NCBI GenBank assembly: GCA_046329495.1
Contig: JAXLUO010000004.1
Span: 62,001-126,000 of the forward strand
Length of the DNA: 64,000 nt
DNA from: Bog-950 sp046329495
GTDB taxonomy: Bacteria > Bacteroidota > Bacteroidia > Chitinophagales > LD1
Direction of reading: 5' to 3'
Position numbers and translations under genes: made by a program. The first letter of the stretch is position 1; each line of letters starts with the position of its first letter. The notes below the pieces were generated by a model that saw only the letters and a program-made list of their open reading frames with translations, made no database searches and had not been told where the DNA came from. Below, piece after piece: positions 1 to 9,415 of the stretch.

Positions 1-312
1 TTTGTGGAAAGGTTGAACCGGACTTACCGGGAGGACGTTCTTGATGCTTATCTATTCAATAACATTAAACAGGTAAGAGCAATCAGCGAGGAATGGGTGG
101 TCGATTACAATGCCTATCATCCACATCAGTCTTTACAAGGCTACAGTCCCATTGGCTATCGCCAGGCTGTTGAAAGTGGAAAACTCCGCCCCACTCAGGC
201 TCCGCAGGAGTTTACCACATGCAACAGCGGTTCTAGTAATAATAGCTCTGATATAAATAATTTAACTTCGAATATTATTAAACAGCCAAAGTCTAATTTA
301 CCCCTATCTTAA
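1..312 (+). pseudogene. IS3-family transposase, C-terminal fragment (cut by window start)
   Basis: The reading frame is open from the first base, so the 5' part lies outside the window. The peptide carries the end of an IS3-type rve integrase core: the catalytic Glu of the DDE triad in the VERLNRTYRED segment, followed by the family-typical EEW..DYN..HPHQSL..YSP block. After about residue 70 there is a low-complexity N/S-rich tail. The family (OrfB) moves DNA by DDE chemistry. Whether the full gene upstream is intact cannot be seen. It stops 12 bp before the convergent 3' end of the next gene. Confidence 0.85.
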
Positions 313-327
313 AAAGGGGGTGCTTAC
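1..327 (+). mobile_element. Right end of an IS3-family insertion sequence
   Basis: The transposase tail is followed within 15 bp by another gene's stop codon, so the IS end must lie at about 313-328. A C-run and G-run (CCCCTATCTTAAAAAGGGGG, 301-320) could pair. A CA dinucleotide, the usual IS3 end, is at 327-328. The exact boundary is a guess because the left end is outside the window. Confidence 0.5.
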
Positions 328-914
328 AATAAAAGTAGGCCGGCTAAGGCGATGGTGAATACAACTACCATTACTGCAATGAACTTGGCCCAACCCTTTT
401 CATACAGTGTTTCGCTGCCAATTACAGCGCTATTGCTTTGCTCGTTGTAGCGACTTATATAAACGCTTACCAGGTCTTTAAACTCTTCGTATTGCTGCAG
501 GTTAACACCACGCCTCGGCATGCGGCAACTAAGATTGAACTGCTTTGGTTTGCCATTGGTGCGGAAACTGCAAAACAGGTTGCCCTGGTATTCGTCGGTG
601 TAGAAGTTGGTTAGCTGGCTGTAGTTGATTTTATAATCAGCAGGGGAGAAGTAACCGGGGTTAAGAAAGTGCATTTCCAGGCCTTCTTCTGTAACGGCAA
701 CTTCCACTTTAGGCGACATTTTAAGAATAACATAGATAGGCATAACCACACCTAACAATACGGTTAGTATACCAATGGCTATAAGTCCCCAATTGCCCAG
801 TTCGCTGGCAAAGAGTGCTATTACGAATACAGCCGGCACTACAACCAGGGCAGGTATAAAGGCCACCTTGGTGGTTCTGCCTGTTTCGTTATAGCGTAAG
901 CCGTAGATAGCCAT
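324..914 (-). CDS. Hypothetical inner-membrane protein (196 aa)
   Basis: Not a family I recognise. Two adjacent hydrophobic helices lie at about residues 19-65, then comes a soluble middle of about 110 residues with a PH-like feel (beta-rich, VEVAVTEEGLEMHFL). One C-terminal helix (about 176-195) ends right at the stop. Start is ATG. Its stop sits inside or directly against the inferred end of the IS3 element, so the original C-terminus may have been altered by the insertion. It lies 5 bp downstream of the ABC ATPase gene in the same orientation and is probably co-transcribed with it. Confidence 0.7.
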   Translation of the reverse strand: MAIYGLRYNETGRTTKVAFIPALVVVPAVFVIALFASELGNWGLIAIGILTVLLGVVMPIYVILKMSPKVEVAVTEEGLEMHFLNPGYFSPADYKINYSQLTNFYTDEYQGNLFCSFRTNGKPKQFNLSCRMPRRGVNLQQYEEFKDLVSVYISRYNEQSNSAVIGSETLYEKGWAKFIAVMVVVFTIALAGLLLL

Positions 915-919
915 AGTGC

Positions 920-2719
920 TTAATTTACCTGTGTACCGCTAACACGCTTCTTGATGTTATCAAGATCGCCTTTAGGGATGGCAGCAATAAGCTTTTGGGT
1001 GTATTCGCGCTGCGGGTTGTTGTAAATGTCGTCGCTGCTGCCCATTTCTTCAATCTTGCCCTTGTTCATTACCACCATGCGGTCACTCATGAATTTAACA
1101 ACCGAGAGGTCGTGGGAGATGAAGATATAGGTGAATTTGAACTCCTCGCGCAGTTGGATAAGCAGGTTCAGCACCTGGGCCTGTACCGATACATCGAGTG
1201 CTGAAACCGATTCATCGCAGATGATGAACTTAGGGTTAAGGGCCAAAGCGCGGGCAATACAAATACGCTGGCGCTGGCCACCGCTAAACTCGTGCGGGTA
1301 GCGGTTAAAGTGCTCGGGGCGCATGTTTACCTTACGTAACAGGTCGAATACCTTCTCCTTACGCTCTTTCTCGTTGCTGTAAATGCCGTGTACGCTCATT
1401 GGCTCCATAATGGCATTGCCAATGGTAATACGCGGATTAAGTGAACTATAAGGGTCCTGGAAGATGATTTGCATATGCTCGCGCATTTGCTTCATATCCT
1501 GGTTATTCAGGTTCAATATGTCCTTACCATCAAAGTTTATGGAACCGCCATGGGCAGGCAAAAGGCGCAATAACGTGCGGCCCAATGTGGTTTTTCCACA
1601 GCCCGATTCGCCTACCAGACCAAGGGTTTCGCCCTCGTGTACGGTGAAGCTTACATCATCTACCGCCTTTACATAATCGGTGGTCTGGCCAAAGAAGTTC
1701 TTCGACTTGGGGAACCAGGTTTGCAGGTTCTTAACGTCCAGTATTACACGGCGGCCAAGCACTTCCTCGCGGCGCTTTTGAGTTTCAGCTTCGCTGATAA
1801 CTACCGCGTTAATAGCCTGTTCTACCGAGGTGTGCTTTTCTACTATCTCGCCGTTCTCTTTCTCCTCCATAAAGTCTACCACGGTTGGCAACTTGCTCAG
1901 GCGCTTACCCAGTGGCGGGCGACAGGCTAATAAGCTTTTGGTATAAGGGTGTTGCGGGTTACCGAAGATCTCCACTACAGGTCCCTGCTCCACAATCTGC
2001 CCTTTATACATTACCAGTACTCTATCAGCAATTTCAGCTATTACCCCTAAATCGTGGGTAATGAACATGATAGAGCTATCTATTTCACCCTTCAATTGAG
2101 CCATCAGATCGAGGATGGTCTTTTGCACGGTTACGTCCAAAGCAGTGGTTGGCTCATCGGCAATCAATATGCCGGGGTTACAACTCATAGCCATGGCAAT
2201 CATCACACGCTGCTTTTGGCCACCCGACAACTGGTGGGGGTAAGCATTCAACACGCGTTTAGGATCGGGTAGGCGCACCTTTTCGAACATGGCGAGGGTA
2301 ATTTGCTCGGCCTTCTTCTTATCCACTTTCTGGTGCAGCATTATAGCTTCCACCACCTGATCGCCGCAGGTAAATACCGGGTTCAGTGAGGTCATTGGCT
2401 CCTGGAAGATCATGGCGATCTCGTTACCACGGAACTTGCGCATCTCCTCTTCGCTGATCTTGGTAAGGTCTACCACCTTACCATCCTTGCTGTGATAAAG
2501 GATCTCGCCACTGGCAATACGGCCCGGAGGATTGGGTATTAAGCGCATAACCGATAAAGAGGTTACCGACTTACCTGAGCCCGATTCGCCTACAATACCA
2601 ATGGTTTCGCCACGGTTAAGGGTAAAGGATATATTATTAACGGCCTTCATAATGCCGTCGTCTGTCTTGAATTCGGTTACCAGGTTTTTTACTTCCAGCA
2701 ATAGTTTGCCTGTGCTCAT
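920..2719 (-). CDS. Fused dipeptide/oligopeptide ABC transporter ATP-binding protein (two ATPase domains)
   Basis: This 599-residue protein is two DppD/DppF-type nucleotide-binding domains in one chain, like YejF or GsiA. Domain 1 has Walker A GESGSGKS (44-51), signature LSGGQ (164-168) and Walker B ILIADEP (184-190). Domain 2 has Walker A GESGCGKT (370-377), signature SGGQRQR (479-485) and Walker B FIICDES (498-504), where the usual Pro after the catalytic Glu is Ser. Each domain ends with the peptide-transporter C-terminal extension (NPQHPYTKSLL and NPQREYTQKLI). It should energise import of short peptides at the cytoplasmic membrane. No permease or binding-protein gene is next to it, so partners are encoded elsewhere. 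Start is ATG. Confidence 0.93.
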   Translation of the reverse strand: MSTGKLLLEVKNLVTEFKTDDGIMKAVNNISFTLNRGETIGIVGESGSGKSVTSLSVMRLIPNPPGRIASGEILYHSKDGKVVDLTKISEEEMRKFRGNEIAMIFQEPMTSLNPVFTCGDQVVEAIMLHQKVDKKKAEQITLAMFEKVRLPDPKRVLNAYPHQLSGGQKQRVMIAMAMSCNPGILIADEPTTALDVTVQKTILDLMAQLKGEIDSSIMFITHDLGVIAEIADRVLVMYKGQIVEQGPVVEIFGNPQHPYTKSLLACRPPLGKRLSKLPTVVDFMEEKENGEIVEKHTSVEQAINAVVISEAETQKRREEVLGRRVILDVKNLQTWFPKSKNFFGQTTDYVKAVDDVSFTVHEGETLGLVGESGCGKTTLGRTLLRLLPAHGGSINFDGKDILNLNNQDMKQMREHMQIIFQDPYSSLNPRITIGNAIMEPMSVHGIYSNEKERKEKVFDLLRKVNMRPEHFNRYPHEFSGGQRQRICIARALALNPKFIICDESVSALDVSVQAQVLNLLIQLREEFKFTYIFISHDLSVVKFMSDRMVVMNKGKIEEMGSSDDIYNNPQREYTQKLIAAIPKGDLDNIKKRVSGTQVN

Positions 2720-2918
2720 GTATCAGTCTGTTACTTGCGTAAATAAGAGGGCTAAAAATATCATTTCGCGGCAAATTGTGGTAACGGTGTTATCCATAGC
2801 GGATTTAAACTAAATTCAAATTTGGACATACTTTAATCTCACTCTTCTTATAGCCCCACGCTATTTTATATTTCGGTATAAAGAACTGTTTGTTAATGCG
2901 TTGGAGTGGCTATTCTTC

Positions 2919-5312
2919 TTATTCTTCAAGAGATTTTGGGGTAGCTTCGTGCTTTTTATCTTCTAAAACAAAGTTACTATCAAATTGGTAGGCGGGTTTG
3001 GTGAAAAAGGCTTTAATGATGCTTTCTTTCTTTCTTAAGGATTTAATCAGTTTATCCCGGTAATCAGGATTGAGAATTTTAGAGTTTACCAAATCATTGT
3101 TTAATGACATTTCTGCTAATACTTGTAATAGTGCTTGCTTAGAGAAGCTTTTTCTTTCTAACAAACGTGACATAGGTTCTTCTATACCAATATAACTATG
3201 CATGAGTGTAGCAGCAATCATTAATAGCCTAAAGTTATTGTCAAACTCAGAAGAGTCTTGATCCGGAGACATCTTTTCAATGTCCTGAAATGAAAGTTGA
3301 AGTGTTTGACCTAGAGTAATAGATTTAAAATTTTCAGAAAACCAATATGCTACCATTCCTCCTATTAGCGGAAGAGGTGCACGGTAAATAAAGGACTGGG
3401 GATCTTCACTTTGATTTTTTAAGGCATAAAAAGATTTTACTATGTTATCTAAAGATTTGAGAACTAGTTTTTTTCTTTCTGCAGGCCTTGTTTGATATAA
3501 TGCCTGAGATAAATAGCCCATCCCTGCTGAAGTAATTAACCAGTCTGAAAGATTTTCATTTGGCGCACGATTTATCACATCATCTATCATTCCATTGAGT
3601 TCCTTTGAATGACCCGCATAGAAAATAGCTGTGTTTTGCCAATTAATATCATTGAATCTGTCTAATAAAACCGAATAGTATTTTTCCCTTTGATGATGAT
3701 ATATTTCCAATGATGCAAGAAATTCAACAAAAGCCTGCTGTTTAAATCCTACATTATTATAGTCATCGTGATACAACAATCCGGACTGTTCAATTATTTC
3801 TTCCAACTCATCTGATGTTTGCTCTTGGTAACCTCTTTCTTTTAAGAATGTATTTATGTTTAGTTCGAATTCTTCAAAAGAAACCTCAAATTTTTTATTC
3901 ACTAGCATGTAAAGAGCGAATGAAGTAAAAATACGTCTTTTGATGTTAAGCATTAGTAATTGCTGTCGATCTCTAATGTCTAGTTTCCCAAGCAAAACTC
4001 CTACAAAATCGTTATAAATATCAGATAAGGTTGCCGGAATTTCATAATTGTTTTCATCATAGAGCAGTGAGATAAGTGTAATAGTTAATGGAGTGGTAGG
4101 TAATTTAGATAAAATGTTACTGTCCTTTAAAACATCAATGAAACGTTTTGCTTTGTCAACTCCATCAAAGAAATTTGATACAAAGTTTTCAATTTGTCTT
4201 AAGTTGAAGTTGTGTATTTTAAGAGTTCTTACGTCTGCATCATAGTGAAAGTCGTTTCTTCTATATGTGAGGATATAATTAGAATTGGAATCATTGCAGT
4301 ATTTTTTTAAAGCCGCAATTAATTGACCCTTTTCATCTCGCGATAGTAGATCTAGATCATCTACTAAAATTGTCAGAGTATAATTTTCTGTGATCGCCTC
4401 CGTGTAAAAGTCGCCTGCATGATTTTGTAATTCTATTTTAATAAGCGCTTCAATATCATAAGAAATATCTCGAATTATTGGGGCCTTGAGTCTAACTGGT
4501 AATTTGTGATTTTGACTAATGGTTTCAACTTCCGCCATTTGACAGGCAATATTGTTAAGTAACTTTGTCTTCCCACTTCCTTGATCGCCAAGGATAACAG
4601 CATTATCATTTAGAACTGTTAATTGATTGAGATGAATTATTTTGTGAAAGGGTTTCTTTTCTTTTGTTATCGGATCTTCTTGAAATTTATCTTCAGTAAC
4701 CTTAGGCTCAATAAACAGATTTAATAACTTGTTTAGCTTGTTAGAGTCAATCTTTTTTAAGGCTAGTTCTCTAAGCTCGAAATCGGACTTGACACTTTTG
4801 ATGAAGGATGTGCTGTATTCTTTAACAAATGCATCACCTGGTAGCCAATAATCCGGATAGTGTTTGTCAATGAGGCTGATTAGGCTTTCATTCCACCAAA
4901 AATTAAAATTGTTGTAAATTCGTAATTCAGGACTTGCGGTTAATGACCCTTGTGCCCCATAAGTAATGTTTTCATTAGTCACTACTTTGACTTTATTGAC
5001 TTTGATTGCCTCGCCATTGGGCAATGTATATGGATATTCAAATGATTGCTTTATTTGATTTTTAATTGTTTCTATTTCAGTGGAACCTCCGCCTATGTGT
5101 CCTAACTTAACAACGAAAGCATGAATCTCACTGCCGTCAACAGTATGCTCTAGCTTAGCGATGATGTCTTTACCAAGTTCTGGATTACCAAATCTATGGG
5201 TATGATATACCTCTGTAAACCCCATCTTTTTTAGTAAGTCAATCAAGAATTCGCGAAATTCTTTTTCGCTTTGAAAGTTTTTAAGTCTTTCTATCTTTTC
5301 TTTCGTGCTCAT
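2919..5312 (-). CDS. STAND/NACHT-type NTPase with N-terminal Mrr-like nuclease domain (putative anti-phage protein)
   Basis: 797 residues. The N-terminal ~150 residues resemble the Mrr-type PD-(D/E)XK nuclease fold: an opening helix with FREFLIDLLKKMGF, then GKDII (Asp49) and AFVVK (Lys69). The usual Glu/Gln two residues before that Lys is Val67, so activity is uncertain. A NACHT-like ATPase follows: Walker A GDQGSGKT (242-249), Walker B-like LTILVDDLD (313-321), sensor-like ILTYRRNDF (347-355), LPTTPLTITLISLLY (404-418), and FKQQAFVEFLASLEIY (523-538) matching the F.H.tfQEyfAA helix of NACHT proteins. The C-terminal ~250 residues are helical and unassigned, the expected place for a sensor. 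The gene is visibly AT-richer than its neighbours, a single-gene island between a transporter gene and lipA. Known bacterial NACHT proteins (bNACHT/Avs type) defend against phage; that role here is inferred. Start is ATG. Confidence 0.8.
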   Translation of the reverse strand: MSTKEKIERLKNFQSEKEFREFLIDLLKKMGFTEVYHTHRFGNPELGKDIIAKLEHTVDGSEIHAFVVKLGHIGGGSTEIETIKNQIKQSFEYPYTLPNGEAIKVNKVKVVTNENITYGAQGSLTASPELRIYNNFNFWWNESLISLIDKHYPDYWLPGDAFVKEYSTSFIKSVKSDFELRELALKKIDSNKLNKLLNLFIEPKVTEDKFQEDPITKEKKPFHKIIHLNQLTVLNDNAVILGDQGSGKTKLLNNIACQMAEVETISQNHKLPVRLKAPIIRDISYDIEALIKIELQNHAGDFYTEAITENYTLTILVDDLDLLSRDEKGQLIAALKKYCNDSNSNYILTYRRNDFHYDADVRTLKIHNFNLRQIENFVSNFFDGVDKAKRFIDVLKDSNILSKLPTTPLTITLISLLYDENNYEIPATLSDIYNDFVGVLLGKLDIRDRQQLLMLNIKRRIFTSFALYMLVNKKFEVSFEEFELNINTFLKERGYQEQTSDELEEIIEQSGLLYHDDYNNVGFKQQAFVEFLASLEIYHHQREKYYSVLLDRFNDINWQNTAIFYAGHSKELNGMIDDVINRAPNENLSDWLITSAGMGYLSQALYQTRPAERKKLVLKSLDNIVKSFYALKNQSEDPQSFIYRAPLPLIGGMVAYWFSENFKSITLGQTLQLSFQDIEKMSPDQDSSEFDNNFRLLMIAATLMHSYIGIEEPMSRLLERKSFSKQALLQVLAEMSLNNDLVNSKILNPDYRDKLIKSLRKKESIIKAFFTKPAYQFDSNFVLEDKKHEATPKSLEE

Positions 5313-5404
5313 TTTTTTATTTATGCTTAAGGATTTTCGCTTTAAATAAATAAGATAAAATGTTAAGCTAAATTTAACAAAAAAACAATTTAGTTACTAT
5401 ATTA

Positions 5405-6274
5405 TCATATCACATGCTTTTCGGCATGGTAACTGCTGCGCACCATGGGGCCGCTTTCCACGTATCGGAAGCCTTTGCTGAGGCCTACTTCCTTATACAC
5501 AGCAAACTTCTCAGGGGTAATATAGGCGGCCACCGGCAAATGCTTGCGGGTAGGCTGCAGATACTGCCCAAGGGTAAGAATATCTACCTTGCTGCGGCGC
5601 AGGTCGTCCATGGCTTCCAGTATCTCTTCCTCAGTTTCGCCGAGGCCGAGCATCAGGCCGCTTTTGGTGCGCTCAATGCCACCTTCTTTCAGGCGTAATA
5701 ATACCTCAAGGCTACGTTCATATTTAGCCTGTATGCGCACTTCGCGGGTTAAGCGTTTAACGGTTTCCAGGTTATGCGACACTACCTCGGGCTTCACCTC
5801 AATTACACGCTGCAGGTTCTCCCAATCGCCCTTAAAATCGGGGATGAGGGTTTCCATGGTAACGCCCGGGTTCAGGCGGCGGATGTTGCGGATAGTAGCG
5901 GCCCAAATCTTGGAGCCACCATCGGTTAAATCATCGCGGTCTACCGAGGTAATAACCACATGTTTCAGGCCCATCAACTTCACCGATTCAGCTACACGCA
6001 ATGGTTCGGTTATATCTACCGTGCCGGGGTTACCGGTGCTAACATTGCAGAACATGCATGAGCGGGTGCATACGTCACCCAGTATCATCAGGGTAGCGGT
6101 TTTAGCGCCCCAGCATTCGGTTTGGTTAGGGCACTTGCCGCTTTCGCAAATGGTATGCAAACGGTGTTGCTCTACATTGTGCTTCACCTCGCTATACTCC
6201 TTACCGCTGGGTAGCTTGATCTTTAACCAATCGGGTTTGGGAACACGCTTACTTTCATTAACCGCCTCGCTCAT
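5405..6274 (-). CDS. lipA: Lipoyl synthase
   Basis: This radical SAM enzyme inserts two sulfurs into protein-bound octanoate to make lipoate on 2-oxoacid dehydrogenases and the glycine cleavage H protein. The 289-residue length is normal. Both cluster motifs are present: the auxiliary cluster Cys43-x4-Cys48-x5-Cys54 (CESGKCPNQTEC) and the radical SAM Cys69-x3-Cys73-x2-Cys76 (CTRSCMFC). The conserved C-terminal RSSYHAE serine motif, a ligand of the auxiliary cluster, is also there. Start is ATG. No lipB is adjacent. It is transcribed toward the NACHT gene, with 92 bp of AT-rich DNA between them. Confidence 0.97.
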   Translation of the reverse strand: MSEAVNESKRVPKPDWLKIKLPSGKEYSEVKHNVEQHRLHTICESGKCPNQTECWGAKTATLMILGDVCTRSCMFCNVSTGNPGTVDITEPLRVAESVKLMGLKHVVITSVDRDDLTDGGSKIWAATIRNIRRLNPGVTMETLIPDFKGDWENLQRVIEVKPEVVSHNLETVKRLTREVRIQAKYERSLEVLLRLKEGGIERTKSGLMLGLGETEEEILEAMDDLRRSKVDILTLGQYLQPTRKHLPVAAYITPEKFAVYKEVGLSKGFRYVESGPMVRSSYHAEKHVI

Positions 6275-6337
6275 ACCGCAAACTTAGGTCTTAGTATCGG
6301 AAACACCAACCTCTTATCGCATCCATTAATCCACCTA

Positions 6338-6660
6338 TCGCCACCGGCCACGCATCCCACTGACTCCCTAAAGGGAGAACCGCTACGCAAAGGCCTGCGT
6401 ACATGCGCTGATTACCAATCCAACATTTGCCATTAGCCACGCATCCCACTGACTCCCTAAAGGGAGAACCGCCACGCAATAGCCCAAATGCATTCTCGAA
6501 TCCCTAATCCGTCCATTGCCATTAGCTGCGCAGCCCACGACCCTTCGACTACGCTCAGGGTGACATGGAAGGGAGAACCGCCTCGCAAAGGCCTGAATAC
6601 ATTCTCTGATCACCAATCCACCCATCACCAATCTACCCATCACCGCTCCACCGATTAACC
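6338..6660. repeat. Cluster of short dispersed repeats (three GGGAGAACCGC units plus a CCAATCCACC run)
   Basis: This gap between lipA and the next gene is filled with repeats and has no believable gene. Two units read CATCCCACTGACTCCCTAAA followed by GGGAGAACCGC.ACGCA (6353-6389 and 6442-6478). CTCCCTAAAGGGAG inside them is an inverted repeat. A third unit (6538-6588) has a different left half, CCCTTCGACTACGCTCAGGG, joined to the same GGGAGAACCGC right half. Bases 6595-6665 are degenerate repeats of CCAATC(C/T)ACC, the complement of the GGTGGATTGG runs at 18517 and 24470. Confidence 0.8.
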
Positions 6661-6690
6661 AATCTCCAATTTCCTACCTTCGCACCCGTT

Positions 6691-7587
6691 TTGGAAAGAC
6701 TTAGCGTCAGTATCCCTTATGCCGTTCGGCACATGTTGATGAGCACCTTCTTCTTTGCACTGATGAATGTGTGCATTAAGCAGGTTGGCCACATCCCCGA
6801 AATGGAGATTGTGTTTGTGCGCTGCTTTGTTTCCATGCTGCTGTGCTTTGCCGTGCTGTGGCGCGAGGGTGTAGACTGGAAGGGAAGCAACCGCAAGTTG
6901 CTGCTTGCCCGGGGTTTCTTCGGCAGCATGGCCTTGTATACCTTCTTCATCACCCTGCACGAAATGCCGCTTGGCACAGCCGTTACCATTCAGTACATAT
7001 CGCCGGTGTTTACCACCATTATTGCTGTCTTCTTCCTAAAGGAGAAAGTAAAGCCCCTGCAATGGCTGTTCTTCCTGCTCTCGTTCGCCGGTGTGTTGGT
7101 GATAAAGGGCTTTGATAACCGTATTGCCCTAACCACCCTGCTTATCGGCTTGGCCTCTGCGTTGTTCTCAGGCTTTGCCTACAACATGGTGCGCCGCCTT
7201 AAGGAGAAAGAACACTACATGGTAGTGGTGCTGCACTTTCAACTACTGGGCGCCGTGGCCGGTGGCATTGCCTGCCTCTTTACCTGGCAAACACCCAGTG
7301 GCCGGGATTGGTTTTACCTTATCGCCATCGGCGTGTTAACCCAGTTGGGCCAGGTAAACCTTACCAAGGCGCTGCAGGGCGATAAGGTGGCCAATGTATC
7401 TATCCTGAACTACCTGGGTGTGCTGTATGCACTGCTGTTTGGCGCCTTGCTGTTTGGCGAGCACTATACCCTGCTGACCTTTGGCGGCATTGCCCTGGTA
7501 TTGGCAGGTGTATTATTAAACTACTTTTACACCGCCCGCCACGCTAAGGTGGTGGCCGAGGAAGAGTTAACCACCGTGGAGGAATAG
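6691..7587 (+). CDS. EamA/DMT-superfamily drug-metabolite transporter
   Basis: About ten hydrophobic helices make two EamA repeats, and the 298-residue length is typical. Each half ends with the usual basic or acidic helix boundary (FFLKEKVKP at about residue 110; LLFGEHYTLL near 260). The family exports or imports small metabolites such as amino acids or nucleosides at the cytoplasmic membrane; the substrate cannot be read from sequence. Start is given as TTG at 6691; an in-frame ATG at 6733 (residue 15) is an alternative. A TACCTTCG element (6675-6682), like the phylum's TAnnTTTG -7 box, lies just upstream and is closer to the TTG. It is followed after 9 bp by the methyltransferase gene and probably shares its transcript. 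Confidence 0.9.
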   Translation: MERLSVSIPYAVRHMLMSTFFFALMNVCIKQVGHIPEMEIVFVRCFVSMLLCFAVLWREGVDWKGSNRKLLLARGFFGSMALYTFFITLHEMPLGTAVTIQYISPVFTTIIAVFFLKEKVKPLQWLFFLLSFAGVLVIKGFDNRIALTTLLIGLASALFSGFAYNMVRRLKEKEHYMVVVLHFQLLGAVAGGIACLFTWQTPSGRDWFYLIAIGVLTQLGQVNLTKALQGDKVANVSILNYLGVLYALLFGALLFGEHYTLLTFGGIALVLAGVLLNYFYTARHAKVVAEEELTTVEE

Positions 7588-7596
7588 CAGAGCACA

Positions 7597-8913
7597 ATGG
7601 CAACATACCCGCAGGCATTTACCGAACGCTTACAGCAACAGTTAGGGGAGGAGTTCAGCACCTTTCTGAACACCCTCAACGGCCCTTCGCCGGTTAGTGT
7701 GCGCCGCAACCCCTATAAGGGTAAAGCCCTGTTTGAAGGCGAAGAGCCCGTTAGCTGGTGCCCGCAAGCTGTGTATCTGAAAGAACGACCTGTATTTACA
7801 TTAGACCCTTTATTACATGCAGGCGCTTACTATGTGCAGGAGGCCAGCTCGATGTTTGTGGAGCAGGCCTGGAAGCACATCCTGAAAAGCGGTCCGCTGT
7901 TGGTGCTGGACCTTTGTGCGGCGCCCGGAGGCAAGAGCACCCACCTGCTTTCGTTGATGAGCGAAGAGGATGTATTGGTTAGCAACGAGCCCATCCCCAA
8001 CCGCAACAAGATACTACGCGAGAACCTGGTGAAGTGGGGTTATGCCAATTACCTGGTTACCCAAAACGAAGCGCCGGACTTTGCCAGAGCCGGTGTGCAG
8101 TTTGATGTGGTGCTGGTTGATGCACCCTGCAGCGGCGAAGGCCTGTTCCGCAAGGATAAGAACGCTATTGACGAGTGGAGCGAAAAGAACGTGGAGATGT
8201 GCGCCGCTCGTCAGCACGATATATTGCAGGCTGTACGCCAGTGCATAAAGCCCGGCGGTTACCTTATTTACAGCACCTGCACTTACGAGGCCGCCGAGAA
8301 TGATGTCCACATACAGCAACTGATGGCTGAAGGCTGGCAACTGCAACTGCCTTTTACGGATGCCGCCGAGGAACTGGTGTTTACCGGTTTTGGTTACCAG
8401 TTTTACCCACACAAGGTAAAGGGCGAAGGCTTTTACCTAAGCTTGTTGCGCAAGCCTATGGATGATTCACTCCCTTCTTCCTTAAAGCCCGTATCGCCAT
8501 CTAAAACACATAAGCATCTATCGCAATACCTTGCCCGGCCCGAGGGCTTTATTGAACTGCGCAAAGGCGAAAACTGGTATGCGCTTCCACTGAACGTTGC
8601 TCCTTACTTTAGTGCCTTTAGTCCTAAGTTGCAAGTGCGGCAAGCGGGCTTGCTGTTAGGGGAGGAGAAGGCGGGGGAGTTGTTGCCTGCCCATCAGGTG
8701 GCGCTGTATCATGGTGTTAGCCCAAACCTGCCTGCCGTTGAACTGGACTACAATACCGCCATCCGCTACTTGAAGTGCGAAACGATTAAGGCAGAAGGCG
8801 CTAAAGGCTGGCACCTGGTGCGTTACCAGGGTAGTAACCTGGGTTGGGTGAAGCTGCTGCCCAACCGGGTGAATAATTACTACCCCCGTGATTGGCGGAT
8901 ATTGATGCGGTGA
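7597..8913 (+). CDS. RsmF-like 16S rRNA (cytosine-5) methyltransferase (NOL1/NOP2/Sun family)
   Basis: SAM-dependent RNA m5C methyltransferase of 438 residues. The SAM-binding motif DLCAAPGGKSTHL is at 105-117. The two family cysteines are present: Cys178 in DAPCSGEG, which releases the product, and Cys228 in STCTYE, the catalytic nucleophile. The C-terminal ~130 residues match the PUA-like extension of RsmF/YebU-type enzymes that binds rRNA. RsmF modifies C1407 of 16S rRNA; the exact target base here is inferred. Start is ATG, 9 bp after the transporter gene. Confidence 0.92.
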   Translation: MATYPQAFTERLQQQLGEEFSTFLNTLNGPSPVSVRRNPYKGKALFEGEEPVSWCPQAVYLKERPVFTLDPLLHAGAYYVQEASSMFVEQAWKHILKSGPLLVLDLCAAPGGKSTHLLSLMSEEDVLVSNEPIPNRNKILRENLVKWGYANYLVTQNEAPDFARAGVQFDVVLVDAPCSGEGLFRKDKNAIDEWSEKNVEMCAARQHDILQAVRQCIKPGGYLIYSTCTYEAAENDVHIQQLMAEGWQLQLPFTDAAEELVFTGFGYQFYPHKVKGEGFYLSLLRKPMDDSLPSSLKPVSPSKTHKHLSQYLARPEGFIELRKGENWYALPLNVAPYFSAFSPKLQVRQAGLLLGEEKAGELLPAHQVALYHGVSPNLPAVELDYNTAIRYLKCETIKAEGAKGWHLVRYQGSNLGWVKLLPNRVNNYYPRDWRILMR

Positions 8914-9391
8914 TAAGCCTACGGTTTGCGCCAAATTCTCCGGTTTTTTTGTTGGTGATTACACCGATTTAATACAAGGATTACACCGATAGGTGAGTTG
9001 ATTTGTACCGCAGCGTTTCCATTTGGTTTTTGGTGGGGTTACACGGGCATGGGTTACAAAGTAAAAACGGGACCATTGGAACTGTTTGATAATCAATGTC
9101 TATTTTTGGGCATGGGTTACACGATGGGTTACAAATTAGCACCTGTTTAATATAAGGTGGTTGCATGTTTGGGTGTGTTTTGGGGTGGGAGTTTCCAAAA
9201 AAAATGGAACGCTCCCTTCGACAGGCTCAGGGTAACAACACACAGATTTTATGATTTACGCTGCTTTTGGGTTAAGTGCGCTCCGGATCTGAAAAAGGTT
9301 ACAAAAGTTTACATTGAATTGGGGGTTACACTTAATTAGTTTTGAGTTAGGAGTGATGAGTTTAGAGTTCACTGTTCCTTAGGTACCCATG

Positions 9392-9415
9392 ACCGTCTGT
9401 GGGGACACAGGCGGT
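9392..9415. repeat. 10-bp-stem hairpin
   Basis: ACCGTCTGTG (9392-9401) pairs with CACAGGCGGT (9406-9415), with one G-T wobble and a GGGA loop. No T-tract follows on either strand, so it is not a standard terminator. Sequences of this layout look like dispersed palindromic repeats, but only one copy is in the window. Confidence 0.6.

Noticed and set aside
5544..6287. Long plus-strand frame opposite lipA
   Set aside because: It is the antisense shadow of a clearly assigned gene and is rich in Arg/Ser, as such shadows are.
6383..6643. Minus-strand frame of 86 codons in the repeat cluster
   Set aside because: It is made of the dispersed repeats, with repeated nonsense blocks and no start context.
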